Source: Hepatocystis sp. ex Piliocolobus tephrosceles
Lineage: Eukaryota; Apicomplexa; Aconoidasida; Haemosporida; Plasmodiidae
Length of the DNA stretch: 10,534 nt
NCBI GenBank assembly: GCA_902459845.2
Contig: CABPSV020000110.1
Coordinates: 1-10,534 of the forward strand
Reading direction: 5' to 3'
The notes beneath the pieces were generated by a model. It saw only the letters and a list, made by a program, of their open reading frames with translations, was not told where the DNA came from and searched no databases. A program made the position numbers and the translations under genes. How positions within the stretch are numbered: the first letter of the stretch is position 1; every line of letters starts with the position of its first letter. This document shows, in pieces, positions 8,213-10,534 of the stretch.

Positions 8213-8228
8213 ACGTACGTACGTACGT
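8213..8228. repeat. (ACGT)4 palindrome
   Basis: Four perfect ACGT units form a 16-bp self-complementary block just after the 12-bp repeat array. It contains GTAC cores, but I cannot assign a regulator. Confidence 0.9.
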
Positions 8229-8270
8229 GTATATATATGTGTAATTTTTTAAAATGAACATTTTTTTTTT

Positions 8271-8358
8271 ATCTTCCATGTAATTTCAACACTTGTTTCG
8301 GTTTTTTTTTTTTTTTTTTTTTTACCTTTCATACAATTTGAACATTTGTTTCGGTTTT
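8271..8358. repeat. Imperfect 35-bp direct duplication ending in TTGTTTCGGTTTT
   Basis: Copy 1 (8271-8305) and copy 2 (8324-8358) match at 29 of 35 positions with a 53-base period. A T22 tract overlaps the end of copy 1 and fills the gap, and T24 follows copy 2. They share the motif TTGTTTCGGTTTT. Confidence 0.8.
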
Positions 8359-8621
8359 CCTTTTTTTTTTTTTTTTTTTTTTTTATTTTTTATGTAACAG
8401 TACATGGCAAAAAAGAAACTAAAGCAACAAATATTGTCAAATGTGTTTAGCCGTTTTAACTTATGAAAATGAAATAGGAAAAATTGAGAAATAAAAAAGT
8501 AACCATTATTAATTAAAAAAAAAAAAAAAAACACATAAAATATATAATTAAATGTGAAAAATAATTATTATTTTTTGTCAAAGAATGAATATATATACAT
8601 ATCAGTGCAAAAAAAATTTTA

Positions 8622-8659
<38 letters not shown>

Positions 8660-8759
8660 TCAATTTTTTTTTAATATTCACCCAATATTGTGCAAAAAAA
8701 AAAAAAATAAAATTAAACTATTATAATGCAATATATTAAAACAAAATTGTTTAATAAAG

Positions 8760-8800
<41 letters not shown>

Positions 8801-8896
8801 GCGTAAATAAATATATGTATATATATTTTTTTTTAGTATATACATATACATATACATTGATATATAATATATACGCTTATGCATTTATACATATAC

Positions 8897-8934
<38 letters not shown>

Positions 8935-9047
8935 TAATACATTATACACATTTACATATACATACATTTTACATATACGTTTACAAATTTTTTTTTTTTA
9001 CTAGTTTCAAACGATGTAATTATGTAATTATGTCTTATCAGTGCTTT

Positions 9048-9097
9048 AAATATTTTGGCAAAAATATTTTGTGATTTAATCTTTTCAAATAAAAGAT
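9048..9097. other. Two closely spaced perfect hairpins
   Basis: AAATATTTT at 9048-9056 pairs with AAAATATTT at 9061-9069 around loop GGCA. ATCTTTT at 9079-9085 pairs with AAAAGAT at 9091-9097 around loop CAAAT. Both stems are perfect, and 9 bases separate them. In AT-rich DNA such stems arise by chance, so an RNA gene or terminator is not claimed. Confidence 0.4.
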
Positions 9098-9169
9098 CAA
9101 AAACAGTAGAGAACACATAAGGAAAAAAACAGTAAACTGGTGAAGAAAGAGAAAAAAAAAAAAAAAAAA

Positions 9170-9245
9170 TGAGATGAAAAAAAAAGTGAAGTGAAAAAAA
9201 AATGAGATGAAAAAAATGAGATGAAAAAAATGAGATGAAAAAAAA
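9170..9245 (+). repeat. TGAGATGA(A)n tandem repeat, five copies
   Basis: TGAGATGA cores start at 9170, 9203, 9217 and 9231, with a variant TGAAGTGA at 9187. Each is followed by an A run. The spacing of 17, 16, 14 and 14 differs mainly in A-run length. It contains frequent TGA triplets and is probably non-coding. Confidence 0.85.
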
Positions 9246-9397
9246 GCAGAAAAAAGTGAATATGCATTTTTGTGGCTATTTTATAATTTTTTTTAAGCTA
9301 GCTCTATTTTTTTTTTTACTATCAAGTTTGTACCCCTCTTTGTCAAAACATAATAAATTAACACATTCATGTATATATATTATGTATATGCATGATA

Positions 9398-9412
<15 letters not shown>

Positions 9413-9455
<43 letters not shown>
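9413..9455. repeat. Poly(T) tract of 43 bases
   Basis: An uninterrupted T run directly follows an (AT)n tract. Confidence 0.9.
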
Positions 9456-9457
<2 letters not shown>

Positions 9458-10142
9458 ACAACATATTATCAGATGTTTGCTTATTAAATTCTTTTCTTTT
9501 TTTTTTTTTTTTAAGCCATTAACTATGTTGTTAAGTTAAGTTGTTACAGTGGCATATTAAAAACTAGTAACATTTGTTTTTTCTTTTTTTAACATTTTAT
9601 TTTGTTTGTTTTTATGTTGTTTGTATTATTTTGTTGATTTTACTTCTGTTTCATTTTTTTTACTAACATTTATAAATTATCAATTTTTTGTCTTGATTTC
9701 TGCTTATTTATTTATTTTTTTTTTAATTTTGCTCATCTTAACATTGCCCAATGTTTTTCACTACATTTTAATGATTTTTGCTACTGTCCATTTTTTCTTT
9801 TTTTTTATTTTCGATTTTTAATTATTCAAACACTGTATATTATCCTTATTTAATTTTTTTTTTTTTTTTATTGCATAATTAATTTAAAATGATTTTTAAT
9901 GCATATTTTTAATATTATTTTTTGTCAAATATAATCCTTTAAACCATAAACAATATGCATGAACACATAATATGCTCATCATTTTAATAGTATATATAGA
10001 TTATATTTTATTCTTATATGTGTATATATGTATACTGTTGTATATACGCATTTGTACATTTACATATATATAATTTTTTTTTACCAAACCTTGATTTAGT
10101 AAAAAATAATAAAAAATGTGAAAAAATAAAAAAAAGTAATAA

Positions 10143-10238
10143 AGTAATAAAATGAAAAAGTAATAAAATAAAAAAGTAATAAAATAAAAAAGTAGTAAAA
10201 TAAAAAAGTAGTAAAATAAAAAAGTAATAAAATAAAAA
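10143..10238 (+). repeat. 16-bp A-rich tandem repeat, six copies
   Basis: Six consecutive 16-bp units AGTAATAAAATAAAAA start at 10143, 10159, 10175, 10191, 10207 and 10223. The first carries ATGAAAA, and copies four and five carry AGTAGT. The opposite strand reads as Phe/Tyr/Leu low complexity, which is a shadow of the repeat. Confidence 0.9.
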
Positions 10239-10534
10239 AATTAAAAAAAGAGAGAATTATTATTGATTCTGTAAACGAAATTTTACATATATACATATTT
10301 ATATACAAGCATTTATGTTTGATAATATACCCATGCATAAATATATACATTTATACACTTATACAAATATAAATATATACCTATGTTTATAAGTGCATAA
10401 ATGCATTTATATTTTTTTTCCACACATAAACAGTGTCTTAGTGTCATAAATGTATTTATAAAAAATATATTATTAAATAAAATTTTAAGTTAATAATAAA
10501 TAGTATTTTGTTTCATTATCGATTTTTAAGGCTC

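Larger units (their letters stand above)
8091..10534. other. Long intergenic region of AT repeats and T tracts
   Basis: About 2.4 kb in which I can support no gene. Frames on either strand are short and made of Phe, Ile, Tyr or Lys runs. The region holds several (AT)n tracts, T tracts at 8302-8323, 8361-8384 and 9413-9455, and the repeat blocks listed separately. Less repetitive islands lie at about 8400-8510, 9000-9120 and 9520-9830, and I recognise no RNA gene in them. The region probably includes the promoter or 3' flank of a gene outside the window. Confidence 0.55.

Noticed and set aside
8322..8534. 70-codon reverse-strand frame
   Set aside because: It starts in the duplicated T-tract segment and includes a poly-Lys run from poly(T), so it is low complexity with no domain.
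9048..9110. H/ACA-type snoRNA from the paired hairpins
   Set aside because: The hairpins are too short, and no convincing H box or ACA box sits at the expected positions.
9235..9522. 95-codon forward frame
   Set aside because: It begins in a Lys run and turns into poly(T) Phe, with no recognisable domain.
9606..9821. 71-codon hydrophobic forward frame resembling a membrane protein
   Set aside because: T-rich DNA always yields Phe/Leu/Ile-rich frames. There is no matching upstream context, repeat-free core or conserved motif.

Overview
The window looks like nuclear DNA of a malaria parasite (genus Plasmodium). It is extremely AT-rich, with homopolymeric A and T runs of 20 to 70 bases, (AT)n and (TAA)n tracts between genes, and long open frames rich in Lys, Asn, Phe, Tyr and Ile with low-complexity inserts. 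I cannot name the species from the sequence alone. No bacterial, phage, CRISPR, transposon or tRNA signature was seen.

Layout: 1-529 is upstream sequence dominated by T tracts. 530-4464 (+) is a two-exon gene for a large AAA+ ATPase. It has a complete C-terminal AAA module and a degenerate, insert-riddled module before it. A 314-base intron (4086-4399) near the 3' end is followed by a tiny exon that supplies the last 20 residues. 4465-5677 is intergenic, with poly(A), (TAA)13, a 12-bp triplication, a pyrimidine tract and a seven-copy ~26-bp pyrimidine repeat that runs into the next start codon. 5678-7456 (+) encodes a calponin-homology (CH) domain protein resembling the fimbrin/plastin class, probably with a second, divergent CH module. 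7457-10534 holds no gene I can support. It starts A-rich on the + strand (likely 3' UTR, possibly a missed 3' exon of the CH gene) and then becomes T-rich and AT-repetitive.

The two genes are head to tail on the + strand with about 1.2 kb between them. They do not look like one pathway: one should be an ATP-driven protein or complex remodeller, the other an actin- or cytoskeleton-binding protein. I see no defence-type or otherwise clearly new multi-gene system. The points most worth checking are the hidden terminal exon of the AAA gene, its decayed first AAA module, the divergent CH pair, and the repeat blocks flanking the CH gene.
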